Origin: Opisthocomus hoazin
Lineage: Eukaryota > Chordata > Aves > Opisthocomiformes > Opisthocomidae
Assembly (NCBI RefSeq): GCF_030867145.1
Contig: NC_134422.1
Span: 12,472,531 to 12,536,530 of the forward strand
DNA length: 64,000 bases
Reading direction: 5' to 3'
A model generated the notes under the pieces. The model worked only from the letters and a program-made list of their open reading frames with translations. It was not told where the DNA came from and did no database searches. The position numbers were made by a program, and so were the translations under genes. Positions 63,811 through 64,000 of the stretch are shown in pieces (within the stretch, counting starts at the first letter, position 1; the number at the start of each line of letters is the position of its first letter).

Positions 63811-64000
63811 CAGTGCCTCTTCTCTCCTTGCTAGGGATCATCTCTGCCTGGCAGTGACGTGAAATCGGTATTCACTTCCCATCTTTCACTGCCCGTCAGG
63901 AGAGCTAGGCCAATGCAATAGACAAGTTGATGCGACTGCCAGGATCAAGCGTCTATAGAACACCTTCACAAGACCATTGCAGTGCTGTGCCTTACTCCAT
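63811..64000 (+). other. Tandem splice-acceptor-like sites near the window end
   Basis: Two pyrimidine-rich tracts end in CAG (63,811-63,813) and CTAG (63,831-63,834). After the second, one frame is open for 28 codons (begins GSSLPGSDVKSVFTSHLSLP) to a TAG. The last 170 bp are slightly richer in CpG than the region before. It could be the start of an exon continuing past the window, or chance. Confidence 0.2.

Noticed and set aside
1..64000. CRISPR arrays, bacterial operons, rRNA or integrated viral genomes
   Set aside because: No regularly spaced repeats, no dense co-directional ORFs, no rRNA-like stretches and no paired long terminal repeats with gag/pol-like frames were seen.

Overview
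The window looks like vertebrate nuclear DNA, most likely from a bird. It is AT-rich, has no operon-like gene packing, and its recognisable interspersed repeats are all CR1-type LINEs. These include one fairly young copy ending in the typical CR1 tail of 8-bp ATTCTGTG units. I saw no Alu, L1 or tRNA-type SINE. I recognise no intact protein-coding gene: nearly all open frames are short chance ORFs, so the window reads as intergenic or deep-intron sequence around one CpG-island promoter candidate.

Layout. Bases 1-10,700 are AT-rich and unannotated, apart from an isolated CpG-dense patch (1925-2110) and a weak old CR1 remnant (about 2440-2610). Bases 10,720-12,130 hold a degenerate GC-rich tandem repeat split by a minus-strand CR1 3' fragment (10,828-11,113), followed by a strong CpG island (about 11,380-12,010). 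The island has a GC box, a GGA triplet run and good splice-donor matches on both strands (plus after 12,003; minus after 11,953). It is the only convincing promoter-like region. Bases 12,130-21,690 are featureless except for a GC-rich segment at 19,330-19,760. A decayed CR1 on the minus strand fills about 21,690-23,430.

Bases 34,408-36,600 form the most unusual structure: two roughly 180-bp arms in inverted orientation, about 98% identical, around 1.83 kb that contains an old minus-strand CR1 piece. A 5'-truncated young CR1 with a mostly readable reverse-transcriptase frame follows at 37,373-38,641. Two more ancient CR1 remnants on the plus strand lie at about 40,050-40,840 and 49,190-49,790. 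The rest to 64,000 is AT-rich with small hairpins, A-tracts and a G-rich run. Two tandem splice-acceptor-like sites sit at the very end (63,813 and 63,834).

All repeat family calls rest on remembered CR1 features and sequence patterns read by eye. No database search was possible.
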